NCBI GenBank assembly: GCA_030590265.1
Contig: JAUUYW010000016.1
Span: 1-19,250 of the forward strand
Reading direction: 5' to 3'
Length of the DNA stretch: 19,250 bases
DNA from: Candidatus Krumholzibacteriia bacterium
Lineage (GTDB): Bacteria > Krumholzibacteriota > Krumholzibacteriia > LZORAL124-64-63
The notes under the pieces are model-generated. The model was not told the origin of the DNA, did not search any database, and was given only the letters and a program-made list of their open reading frames with translations. Numbering within the stretch: position 1 is the first letter of the stretch; each line of letters begins with the position of its first letter. Of the stretch, positions 8,232-14,510 are shown in pieces. The translations under genes and the position numbers were made by a program.

Positions 8232-8234
8232 TAA
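8232..8234 (+). other. in-frame TAA splitting the DUF4388 reading frame
   Basis: The context is CCC CTG TAA ATC TTT TTT. The frame is open on both sides and the protein character does not change across it. A single-base change from CAA, GAA, AAA, TTA or TAT/TAC would create the codon. The neighbouring A and T runs (TTTTTTAAA) are places where errors occur, but a one-base indel would shift the frame, and the frame is kept. Confidence 0.9.
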
Positions 8235-8282
8235 ATCTTTTTTAAAGCCTACGGTTTTTTTAATGATGAGCAATGGAAACAT

Positions 8283-9128
8283 GTGGAGTTTGTCTCACGA
8301 AATAGCTCCCTGGATCTGACGGAAATATTGGTATCCGAAAACCTGCTCACCGAGGCCAAGCTCTCCTTGGTCTTGCAAAGTCTGGCCCAGGAGATGACAA
8401 CCAGCGGGATGAAGTTGCGCCAAGGCAGCTATCATTTCAACGCCACCAAAGGCAGTCCTCCCGGAGTGCGCAGCCGATTCAGCCTTGATATTCAAGGCTT
8501 GTTGATGGAAGCCGCCCGGCGTCTGGATGAAGAGGACATTTTGAGAGAAATCCTGCCCAGTCCGAGAATTTGTTTCATCCAGGGTGATCAGGTTATCCCC
8601 GAAGAGGCTTTGGGCGAAACTGGCCAATATGTAATGTCACTGGCTTTGGCGGGATTGCCTCTGGGGCGCATCATCAGGCAAGGCCGCGCCGAGAGTTTTG
8701 TGGTGCGCAATTTGTTGAAGATGTGGTGCCAGGAAGGGTTCCTTCAAATTGATGATTCTGCTGAAACCTCATTGGATTCATCCGGAGCAGATAATCGTAA
8801 GAGAAAATTTGATCTGGGTATGGGGTTGCGCCGAGCCCCGCTGGTTTTGCTGGTCATGCTGATTATTCTAGGGTTAGGTTGGGTCCGCTGGACTGCACCA
8901 CCCAATAACGATGCCTCAGCAGCCGAAACCCTGAGGGCCAATCAACTGCATAGTGAAGTGCGTGCTGCAGCTACTTTGTATCGATACAGGGAAGGCAAAT
9001 GGCCTGTCAGTTTGGAGTTGCTGGTTGAGGAAGGGAAACTGGATCCGGGAACGCTGGCTACGTTTTGTGATCTGGGTTGGACATATGAACTGGACAGTAA
9101 AAAAGATTCATTTCGTCTCCGCACTTAG
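8283..9128 (+). CDS. downstream open frame of the interrupted DUF4388 gene
   Basis: This is the longest part that could be translated on its own, 281 residues from GTG at 8283, with only a weak GGA five bases before it. It lacks the first 76 residues of the DUF4388 domain and starts in the middle of a conserved-looking segment, so independent function is doubtful. Numbered from this GTG, the membrane helix is near 185-203 and the pseudopilin-like tail is near 220-281, containing RYREGKWPVSLELLVEEGKL. It is listed because automated annotation is likely to call it as a gene. It should be read together with the full frame beginning at 8055. Confidence 0.5.
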   Translation: MEFVSRNSSLDLTEILVSENLLTEAKLSLVLQSLAQEMTTSGMKLRQGSYHFNATKGSPPGVRSRFSLDIQGLLMEAARRLDEEDILREILPSPRICFIQGDQVIPEEALGETGQYVMSLALAGLPLGRIIRQGRAESFVVRNLLKMWCQEGFLQIDDSAETSLDSSGADNRKRKFDLGMGLRRAPLVLLVMLIILGLGWVRWTAPPNNDASAAETLRANQLHSEVRAAATLYRYREGKWPVSLELLVEEGKLDPGTLATFCDLGWTYELDSKKDSFRLRT

Positions 9129-9155
9129 GTTGTGTCCCGATAATGTTTCTCACTT

Positions 9156-9188
9156 TTCCCCATGTCACTTTCACTATGCCATGGGGAA
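9156..9188 (+). terminator. hairpin ending the DUF4388 operon
   Basis: TTCCCCATG (9156-9164) and CATGGGGAA (9180-9188) form a perfect 9-bp stem around a 15-nt loop, followed by a pyrimidine-rich TTCTTCTATCT. The T tract is broken, so it is either a weak intrinsic terminator or a protective 3' hairpin. Confidence 0.5.
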
Positions 9189-9328
9189 TTCTTCTATCTG
9201 GCATAACCCAAGAAATGCTCACAATTCACCTCCAAGGCCCTCGTTGAAATCTTTCCATCATATTGCTCACTCCCTCTGTCACGTAAGGGCTGATGGTGCA
9301 AGCACTTGGGAGAAGGGCCGTGTGGCAG

Positions 9329-9357
9329 TTGCCAATCTTTGGATATTCTTTTAGTAT
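9329..9357 (+). promoter_or_regulatory. sigma70-type promoter for the first glycosyltransferase
   Basis: TTGCCA (9329-9334, 5 of 6) and TAGTAT (9352-9357, 4 of 6) are separated by exactly 17 bp. The expected start near 9364 leaves a leader of about 68 nt before the TTG start at 9432, and rules out the longer reading frame from 9306. Confidence 0.5.
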
Positions 9358-9431
9358 TGTCCATGGCCAGGGAAAGGCATGTCTTGGGCCAGAAACATTT
9401 TCGCGGGACAACCAAAAGAGAAGGACAAATT

Positions 9432-10685
9432 TTGCAAATCTGGGCCATTTCGATGGGCGAACCACTCCCCATCGATAAAGGAACCTGGCGCCCCTGGCGT
9501 GTAGGAGTGACCGCCAAAATCCTCACTGATCGCGGCCATGAGGTTACCTGGTGGTCATCCACAATGAACCACCACAACAAAACCAACCGCTTCTCTGAAA
9601 GCACCGAGCTACCATTATTTGAAAAAACCAAATTAATCATGCTTTTTGGGCGGCATTACGGGCGAAATTTGTCATGGCAACGCATTGCTAATCATCGTCA
9701 GATAGGAGTGGAGTTCAAACGCTTGGCTGAGAAGCAACCCCGACCTGATGTAATCTTCTGTGCCCTACCCACTTTGGAAGTCGCACGCGAGGCAGTGCGT
9801 TATGGCAAAAAACACGGGGTGCCTGTGGTCATTGATATCCTGGATCAATGGCCAGATTTTATGGTAGAACTTTTTCCGGGGTTTCTTCGCCCCTTTGCAC
9901 GATTGGGCCTGGAATTTATGTACCGGGATTTGCGGGAAGCCTGTTCTGGAGCTGTGGCCATAACCGGAAATGCACCTGCATTGGTGGATTGGGGTATAAA
10001 ATTCTCTGGACGCCCTCCAACAGCCAAAGACCATTTTTTCGCCCACGGTTATCCCGAAGTTTCCTACGACGAAAACCTTATGAAAAAGGCTGGTCTATTT
10101 TGGGACAAGCTGGGAGTACCAGCAGACAGTGATCTTCCCACAATCTGCTACATCGGTTCGATTCGTTACACTGTCATCGATTTTGAAACTGTTCTGGCAG
10201 GGTTTCAGCCGCTCAGCAAACATGCCCGTTTGGTGATTGCCGGTGACGGTGACGATCTCAAAAAGCTCAAGGGACAAGCTACCAATATTCCCAATGTCGT
10301 ATTTGGTGGTTGGGTTGATGGACCGGCAGTCCAGACCTTGATGAAACGCTCGGCGATCGGCCTTGCTCCTTATCGCAATAGTGACAATTTCAAAGACAGC
10401 CTTACCAACAAATATGCAGAATATATGTCCGAAGGGTTACCGATTGTTTCTTCTCTGGAAGGCTTCTCTCGCCGGTTGTTAACCGAAAACAACTGTGCGG
10501 ATTTTTTCACGGAAGGAAATGCGGAAAGCCTGACCCAGTGCCTGCATGGTCTTCTGGAAAATGATTCCCAGCGTCAGGCCATGGGAATTAACGCCCGCAA
10601 ACTTTTTCTAGCAAACTACTCTGCAGAAAAACTCTATGAAAAACTTGCAGATTTTCTGGAAGAAATGGCTGTTGAAGCAGATTAA
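9432..10685 (+). CDS. glycosyltransferase, GT4-like (GT-B fold)
   Basis: 417 residues from TTG at 9432, chosen because AAGGA (9421-9425) lies six bases upstream and the following QIWAISMGEPLPIDKGTWRPWR is the expected first strand and acceptor loop. Longer forms from 9306 or 9363 add residues without family character. Domain 1 (about 1-190) has an RGHEVTWWSS strand and a DVIFCALPTLEVA strand. Domain 2 (about 210-417) has CYIGSIRYTVIDFETVLAGF, ARLVIAGDGDD, VVFGGWVDGP, and an EX7E-like nucleotide-sugar site region around NKYAEYMSEGLPIVSS. Predicted to move a sugar from a nucleotide donor onto the lipid-linked glycan at the cytoplasmic face; donor and acceptor cannot be told. Its TAA overlaps the stop of the convergent reductase gene. 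Confidence 0.85.
   Translation: MQIWAISMGEPLPIDKGTWRPWRVGVTAKILTDRGHEVTWWSSTMNHHNKTNRFSESTELPLFEKTKLIMLFGRHYGRNLSWQRIANHRQIGVEFKRLAEKQPRPDVIFCALPTLEVAREAVRYGKKHGVPVVIDILDQWPDFMVELFPGFLRPFARLGLEFMYRDLREACSGAVAITGNAPALVDWGIKFSGRPPTAKDHFFAHGYPEVSYDENLMKKAGLFWDKLGVPADSDLPTICYIGSIRYTVIDFETVLAGFQPLSKHARLVIAGDGDDLKKLKGQATNIPNVVFGGWVDGPAVQTLMKRSAIGLAPYRNSDNFKDSLTNKYAEYMSEGLPIVSSLEGFSRRLLTENNCADFFTEGNAESLTQCLHGLLENDSQRQAMGINARKLFLANYSAEKLYEKLADFLEEMAVEAD
10682..10685. other. shared TTAA: overlapping stop codons of two convergent genes
   Basis: The palindrome TTAA serves as both stops: TAA at 10683-10685 ends the plus-strand glycosyltransferase, and its reverse complement at 10684-10682 ends the minus-strand aldo/keto reductase. 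There is no room for an intergenic terminator, so transcripts from both sides must run into the opposite gene. Confidence 0.9.
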
Positions 10686-11641
10686 TCTTCCCGCCATTGC
10701 AAAGGTGGATAACCGAAACTAGCTATCAAATGGGAGAGGTCCTTTCTGACCAAAGTCAGATCAAGATTGAGACATGCCAAATTTTGTCGGACCTGTTCGG
10801 GATTTTTTGCCCCGAAGAGAGCACAGTCCACACCCAATTGATCCAGCATGACTTTTAGAGCAACATTGGACAGTGGTGCCTGCAGTTGATCTGCAACATC
10901 CTGCAAACCTGTTACAAAATCCAGGTTTTCCAGGTACTTACTGCCTTGGAATTCCGAGCTGTTCGAACGGTGGTCATCAATCGGGAAAACAGTGTCGGGG
11001 GTGAACTTCCCAGTCAACAATCCCTCAGCTAAAACACCAAAGGCCATCACATTGGTGCCTTTGTGCTGGCAGATTGGCAACAATTCCAGAAATTCGGAAC
11101 GGGAGATGAGATTACCCTTTACCTGGATCACATCCACTTTCCCATGATTTCCGGCTTCTTCCAGTTCCGCAAATGTGAAGTTGGACAAACCAACAGACTG
11201 CACAAGCCCATCAGCTTTCATTTTTTCCAGCTCGGTGATAACTTCGGCAATCGGAGTTGTTCCATCAGGCCAATGCACAAAATAGAGAGGGATGCAGTCC
11301 AGCTGTAAGCGCCTCAGGGAATCCTCCAAGGCTTGCCTCAAATATGCCGGGGAATTATCTTTCCAGACACGGCCACTGTCATCCCAACGAATTCCGCCTT
11401 TGGTGGAGATCCTGGCCTGGTGCCTGTTGGCACCCAGAGCTTTGGCCAGTAACTTTTCAGAATGCCCCAAACCATAACAATCCGCAGTGTCAAAGAGACG
11501 CACCCCTGAATCAAAAGCACAGTTGATGGCCTCGCGCGAGTCGGCATCATCGGCCTTGCCCCAACCATATCCCCCAATGGCCCAACAGCCCAGTCCGAGC
11601 CGGGTCTCTGGCCCACAAATGGACTGCCGTTCCTCCATCAT
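10682..11641 (-). CDS. aldo/keto reductase family oxidoreductase
   Basis: 319 residues. The ATG at 11641 overlaps the stop of the upstream sugar transferase (ATGA) and has GAAGGG before it; a longer frame from 11704 would overlap that gene by 67 bp and is not favoured. The AKR catalytic tetrad is complete: Asp51 and Tyr56 in LFDTADCYG, Lys81 in STKGG, His123 in YFVHWPDG. Other fold markers are GLSNFTFAELEEA and FGVLAEGLLTGKF. The C-terminal nucleotide-binding region (FGAKNPEQVRQNL) suggests NADPH use. It resembles the AKRs that sit in surface-sugar loci, so it may reduce a keto-sugar or act on a precursor, but general aldehyde metabolism is also possible. Last gene of the minus-strand block. 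Its TAA shares bases with that of the convergent glycosyltransferase. Confidence 0.88.
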   Translation of the reverse strand: MMEERQSICGPETRLGLGCWAIGGYGWGKADDADSREAINCAFDSGVRLFDTADCYGLGHSEKLLAKALGANRHQARISTKGGIRWDDSGRVWKDNSPAYLRQALEDSLRRLQLDCIPLYFVHWPDGTTPIAEVITELEKMKADGLVQSVGLSNFTFAELEEAGNHGKVDVIQVKGNLISRSEFLELLPICQHKGTNVMAFGVLAEGLLTGKFTPDTVFPIDDHRSNSSEFQGSKYLENLDFVTGLQDVADQLQAPLSNVALKVMLDQLGVDCALFGAKNPEQVRQNLACLNLDLTLVRKDLSHLIASFGYPPLQWRED

Positions 11642-12246
11642 GATCCCTTCATACCCAACAGCCGGGCCAAAGTCAGAAAGAGAATTTTCAAATCCACAGC
11701 CCAACTTTGTTCCTCGACATATTTTAAGCGAAGTTCATTTTTTCGGGGTTCGATTTCACGCTGGTATTTTTGGTCCACATTGTCATCACCCAGGATCTCA
11801 TCGAGATTGATGAACTCGATCGATGCAAAATCGGTCAACCCCGGACGGACATCCATGATTCGTTTGAATTCGCCCTGGTACAATTGCGTATACTTCAACA
11901 CTTGGGGACGGGGGCCCACGAAACTCATCTCACCCTTGATGATATTCAACAATTGAGGCAATTCATCCAATTTGTACTTGCGAAGAAATTTTCCAATCGG
12001 GGTCAAGCGGGTGTCATTCAAAGCCGTAGATTCGCCACCCAAAGTCTCTGCATTGGGAACCATTGTGCGAAATTTGAAGATGCGAAAAGTAGTATCGTGG
12101 CGCCCCGCACGCACTCCCCTGTAAAAGACTGGTCCAGCAGAAGACAGCTTTACCCCCACGCCAATAATAATTAAAAATGGGGCAATTATCACCATCCCCA
12201 CCAGTGCCCCAAAAAGGTCGAACAGTCTTTTCAGCACTTGGTTCAA
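11638..12246 (-). CDS. phosphoglycosyl transferase, PglC/WcaJ catalytic family
   Basis: 202 residues, the size of a minimal monotopic phosphoglycosyl transferase with no N-terminal WcaJ extension. It should transfer a phospho-sugar from a UDP-sugar to undecaprenyl phosphate, the first membrane step of glycan assembly. Residues about 8-30 form the re-entrant hydrophobic helix with Pro24 in IIAPFLI. Signatures are FYRGVRAGR, FRIFKFRTM (54-62), the catalytic Asp94-Glu95 pair in KLDELPQLLNI, KGEMSFVGPRP (104-113) and RPGLTDF. The start is TTG at 12246, overlapping the upstream TGA (TTGA); GTG at 12237 is an alternative. Position between the methyltransferase and reductase genes, both overlapping it, implies translational coupling. 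This gene identifies the locus as lipid-linked surface glycan synthesis. Confidence 0.93.
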   Translation of the reverse strand: MNQVLKRLFDLFGALVGMVIIAPFLIIIGVGVKLSSAGPVFYRGVRAGRHDTTFRIFKFRTMVPNAETLGGESTALNDTRLTPIGKFLRKYKLDELPQLLNIIKGEMSFVGPRPQVLKYTQLYQGEFKRIMDVRPGLTDFASIEFINLDEILGDDNVDQKYQREIEPRKNELRLKYVEEQSWAVDLKILFLTLARLLGMKGS

Positions 12247-13061
12247 TGCCTCTGTTTTGGATTCGACAGCTCGAAAATCATTTGCCAGGCCATCTTTCGC
12301 ACCAGAGGGATCTTCAAAACCAGGCTGTCCAAAATCTCCCCGAACCGCAGCACTGGTTCGAAAATTTGGGAGTTGCGAAAAGGAATCGCCCCAATGGAAA
12401 AGAGATAGTAATAGTCAACCTTGATTGTATCAAAGAACTGGTATCCCTGCTTGACCTGGGCCGTTGTCAAGATGTGGTCCGTCTCCCACTCGGTGCGCAA
12501 TTTGGGGGTCACCCGGCGATACAATTGAATAATCGGATTGTACCCCAAAGCCTCCAGGCAAAGAATTTTGCCGCCGGGCTTCAGAACACGGGCCAATTCC
12601 GGATAGGCTGTGTCGAGATCCAGATGGTGCAAAACACCTGAGCACAGAATAAGGTCAAATGTATTGTCCTCGAAGGTCATCTTTTCCGCATCCATAACCT
12701 GAAAGTTGGTGCGGTCAGCAAGACCGGCTTTTTCCGCATCGCGGGCCGCGGTTTTGACTTCTTCGTCGGCAATGTCGATGCCGTAAGCCATGGCGCCAAA
12801 TTTGGCGAGTCGACGAGTGGATTCACCCAAACCACAGCAGTAATCAAGAGCTGTTTTGCCAGGACAATTGATACGCATCCACTCCTCCAAATGCTGAGTG
12901 GTTTTGCGGCAGATGGAATAAAAAGTTTTGTTGGTGTATTTCTTCTCAAAATCTTCAGATGACATACTCAACCGGTCAGTTTCACGATTGCTGTGAAACT
13001 CGGCTTCCTTACGTTTGCGTTCCTCCACATGCAGTGGATCTATGTTTTCCTTGGTACCCAA
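12243..13061 (-). CDS. class I SAM-dependent methyltransferase
   Basis: 272 residues from TTG at 13061, chosen because AAGGAG (13073-13068) lies six bases upstream. A longer form from TTG at 13097 overlaps the preceding stop (TTGA) but lacks a good ribosome site. SAM-binding motif I is ALDYCCGLGEST (about 71-82), motif II ends with the acidic residue in YGIDI (about 93-97), and NFQVMDAEKM and DLILCSGVLHHLD (about 136-148) give the later motifs of a Methyltransf_11 domain. The C-terminal ~100 residues are hydrophobic and basic in patches and may touch the membrane or acceptor. In this locus it probably methylates a sugar of the glycan or its lipid-linked intermediate, but the acceptor cannot be read from sequence. 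It is followed at once by the phosphoglycosyl transferase. Confidence 0.88.
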   Translation of the reverse strand: MGTKENIDPLHVEERKRKEAEFHSNRETDRLSMSSEDFEKKYTNKTFYSICRKTTQHLEEWMRINCPGKTALDYCCGLGESTRRLAKFGAMAYGIDIADEEVKTAARDAEKAGLADRTNFQVMDAEKMTFEDNTFDLILCSGVLHHLDLDTAYPELARVLKPGGKILCLEALGYNPIIQLYRRVTPKLRTEWETDHILTTAQVKQGYQFFDTIKVDYYYLFSIGAIPFRNSQIFEPVLRFGEILDSLVLKIPLVRKMAWQMIFELSNPKQRH

Positions 13062-13067
13062 AACGGT

Positions 13068-13073
13068 CTCCTT
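13068..13073 (-). promoter_or_regulatory. Shine-Dalgarno deciding the methyltransferase start
   Basis: AAGGAG on the minus strand, six bases before the TTG at 13061-13059. It lies inside the longer possible frame from 13097, so it favours the shorter protein. Confidence 0.55.
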
Positions 13074-13093
13074 GTTAAGGTCTCTTGAAACAA

Positions 13094-14209
13094 TCAAGAC
13101 ACCAACAATTTATAATAGTCCAGCAACCGTGCCAATTCCTTTTCCCAGTTATATTTGCTTTCTATGGCGAGACGCCCCTGGCCTCCCATTTCCTTTGCCC
13201 TGATGGGGTCATCGGCTAATTGCCGCATCGCCAAGCCGATAGCCTGCAAATCCAGGGGATCGACAACCAAACCACAATCATTGCCCACTACAATTGAACG
13301 CCAAAGATCGAAATCGCTGGCAATAACCGGAAGACCAGCAGCCATATACTCGAACATCTTAACCGGATAGGCAGTTAAATAACTCTGTGCAGGGTGGATC
13401 AGAACCAGACCCGCACTCACACGCTGGAACATTTCACGAACCTTCACCCTATCTAAAAACCCGAGGTCTGAAACTTGGCTCCATCCAGGCAGTCCAGCAC
13501 ATTCTTCCCTGAAACCCGCCGGCGACCATCCGCCACCCAGTTCAAGCCTAATATCTGGTCCTGCCAGTGGTAAGGCACCAATCATTTCCTTCATGCCTCG
13601 CACAGAAACCAGACCACCAACATAGCCGTACAAGCCGGGTTGGCGGTCGATGCCTTCTTCCTTGCTTACAGCCAACTCTTCCAGGATGGGGAAGTTCTGC
13701 ACCACCACACAACGTGGATGTTTTGCGAAGCGTTCAGCAATGGAAGGAGTGGCCGCAACAACCCCAGCCAACTTTCCCACATTGTGGTCCTCATACCAAC
13801 CCACTGCATGCCCCACCAAGGACCGTAATGGTTTGGGCAACCAAGGTTTATAGAGCATTTGCAAACGATAGTCCTCGTGACTATCGAAAACCACCGGCCG
13901 GCCTACCTTTTCCTGGAACTTAAAAGCCTGGGGCAGGATTTCAGGATCGTGGAACTGGTAGATATCTCCCTGCAACTCGGCAGCCCGCTCCAGTACCCGT
14001 TTCACGGTCCCAAACATCCGTTCACGGCGGTTTTTCGGCAATGGTATCGAGTGGATGATGACCCCATCACGCTCCTCCACTTTGGGACTATCCTGCCGGG
14101 GAACAACCAAGTGGACTTCATGGCCGGCAGCAGCCACCGTGCAACACATTTTCAAAAAGACACGTGTATCATGCCAAGGGTGCACAGAAGTGATTTGAAC
14201 AATCCGCAT
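13094..14209 (-). CDS. glycosyltransferase family 4 protein
   Basis: 371 residues, complete. The N-terminal domain starts RIVQITSVHPWHDTRVF with the GT4 acceptor-binding loop, then AAAGHEVHLVVP, and DIYQFHDPEILP (82-93) and VVFDSHEDYR (107-114). The C-terminal domain has YGYVGGLVSVRGM, a short EX7E-type nucleotide-sugar region in KMFEYMAAGLPVIASDF (284-300), and the usual crossing helix near the C-terminus (EKELARLLDYYKLL). Predicted cytoplasmic transfer of a sugar onto the growing lipid-linked chain. First gene of the four-gene minus-strand block; the ATG at 14209 has only a distant AAAGGG. It shares a candidate regulatory region with the divergent polymerase gene. Confidence 0.92.
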   Translation of the reverse strand: MRIVQITSVHPWHDTRVFLKMCCTVAAAGHEVHLVVPRQDSPKVEERDGVIIHSIPLPKNRRERMFGTVKRVLERAAELQGDIYQFHDPEILPQAFKFQEKVGRPVVFDSHEDYRLQMLYKPWLPKPLRSLVGHAVGWYEDHNVGKLAGVVAATPSIAERFAKHPRCVVVQNFPILEELAVSKEEGIDRQPGLYGYVGGLVSVRGMKEMIGALPLAGPDIRLELGGGWSPAGFREECAGLPGWSQVSDLGFLDRVKVREMFQRVSAGLVLIHPAQSYLTAYPVKMFEYMAAGLPVIASDFDLWRSIVVGNDCGLVVDPLDLQAIGLAMRQLADDPIRAKEMGGQGRLAIESKYNWEKELARLLDYYKLLVS

Positions 14210-14299
14210 AGTTAAAAACCGGCCCTTTGCAAATCAATGGACAGTTGTATAAAACAAATACCCAACCTGGATTCCTTCGTGAAAAGATTGTAACTAACA

Positions 14300-14311
14300 G
14301 ATTGTGCAATC
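14300..14311. promoter_or_regulatory. inverted repeat GATTG-TG-CAATC, possible operator
   Basis: A perfect 5+5 inverted repeat with a 2-base centre. It covers the predicted -10 box and start point of the minus-strand promoter, where a repressor would be effective. AGATTGT also occurs just upstream at 14285-14291, giving a second half-site. Short motif, so chance is possible. Confidence 0.3.
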
Positions 14312-14336
14312 ATATATGGAAGTTTCAACTATTCAA
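14309..14336 (-). promoter_or_regulatory. candidate promoter of the glycosyltransferase-to-reductase block
   Basis: On the minus strand TTGAAT (14336-14331, 4 of 6) and TATGAT (14314-14309, 5 of 6) are 16 bp apart. The leader to the ATG at 14209 would be about 90 nt. Confidence 0.4.
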
Positions 14337-14419
14337 AAGGATTTCGGATTGGACTATGGCAATTTCCAATGCGTTAACGACCAGCCATTCTCAGGTGGTT
14401 CCTTCACCCTGCATGAACG

Positions 14420-14448
14420 TTGACAAGCCAAAGTTGGAAGTGTAACCT
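14420..14448 (+). promoter_or_regulatory. candidate promoter of the polymerase-deacetylase pair
   Basis: A perfect -35 TTGACA (14420-14425) is followed after 17 bp by TAACCT (14443-14448), a poor -10 (3 of 6). Such an imbalance is common in promoters that need an activator. The leader would be about 55 nt. Confidence 0.4.
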
Positions 14449-14510
14449 GTGGAAATATGGTTCCATGCATGTTCTTTTTTGACCAAAACAAAATCAACCG
14501 GAGTTGACCG

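Larger units (their letters stand above)
8055..9128 (+). pseudogene. DUF4388 protein interrupted by an in-frame TAA at codon 60
   Basis: Reading from the ATG at 8055, codons 1-59 give the typical DUF4388 opening (MALEGKLSDFNLAEILQLI, then QQKSGYLRLE and FIFDKGNLVGTR). TAA follows at 8232-8234, after DARDPL. The same frame then continues without interruption for 297 codons, beginning IFFKAYGFFNDEQWKHVEF, which is protein-like and fits the same family. The intact product would be 357 residues: DUF4388 domain about 1-160, a helical middle region, one membrane helix near 261-279 (LVLLVMLIILGLGW), and a tail from about 296 that looks like the globular part of a type II secretion pseudopilin. DUF4388 proteins are often linked to motility, two-component signalling or secretion; no function is proven. 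The stop could be a recent mutation, a read error or readthrough. Confidence 0.75.
9129..9431. other. 303-bp gene-free stretch between the DUF4388 gene and the polysaccharide locus
   Basis: No convincing gene here. An in-frame extension of the downstream glycosyltransferase reaches back to 9306, but its residues (rich in G, R and C) look non-coding and it overlaps a promoter. The stretch holds a terminator-like hairpin (9156-9188) and a candidate sigma70 promoter (9329-9357), so it is best read as the boundary between two transcription units. Confidence 0.6.
14210..14510. other. 301-bp divergent regulatory region inside the polysaccharide locus
   Basis: No gene is supported; a 72-codon plus-strand frame (14227-14445) has no family character and no ribosome site. 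The region is AT-rich compared with its flanks and holds candidate promoters in both directions (14336-14309 minus, 14420-14448 plus), an inverted repeat GATTGTGCAATC at 14300-14311, and a short hairpin at the polymerase start. Confidence 0.6.

Noticed and set aside
14232..14253. TATAAA with an upstream TTTGCA as a further plus-strand promoter
   Set aside because: The -35 is weak and no gene follows closely; AT-rich intergenic DNA gives such matches by chance.
14227..14445. 72-codon frame in the divergent region
   Set aside because: No Shine-Dalgarno, no family character, and it crosses candidate promoters in both directions.
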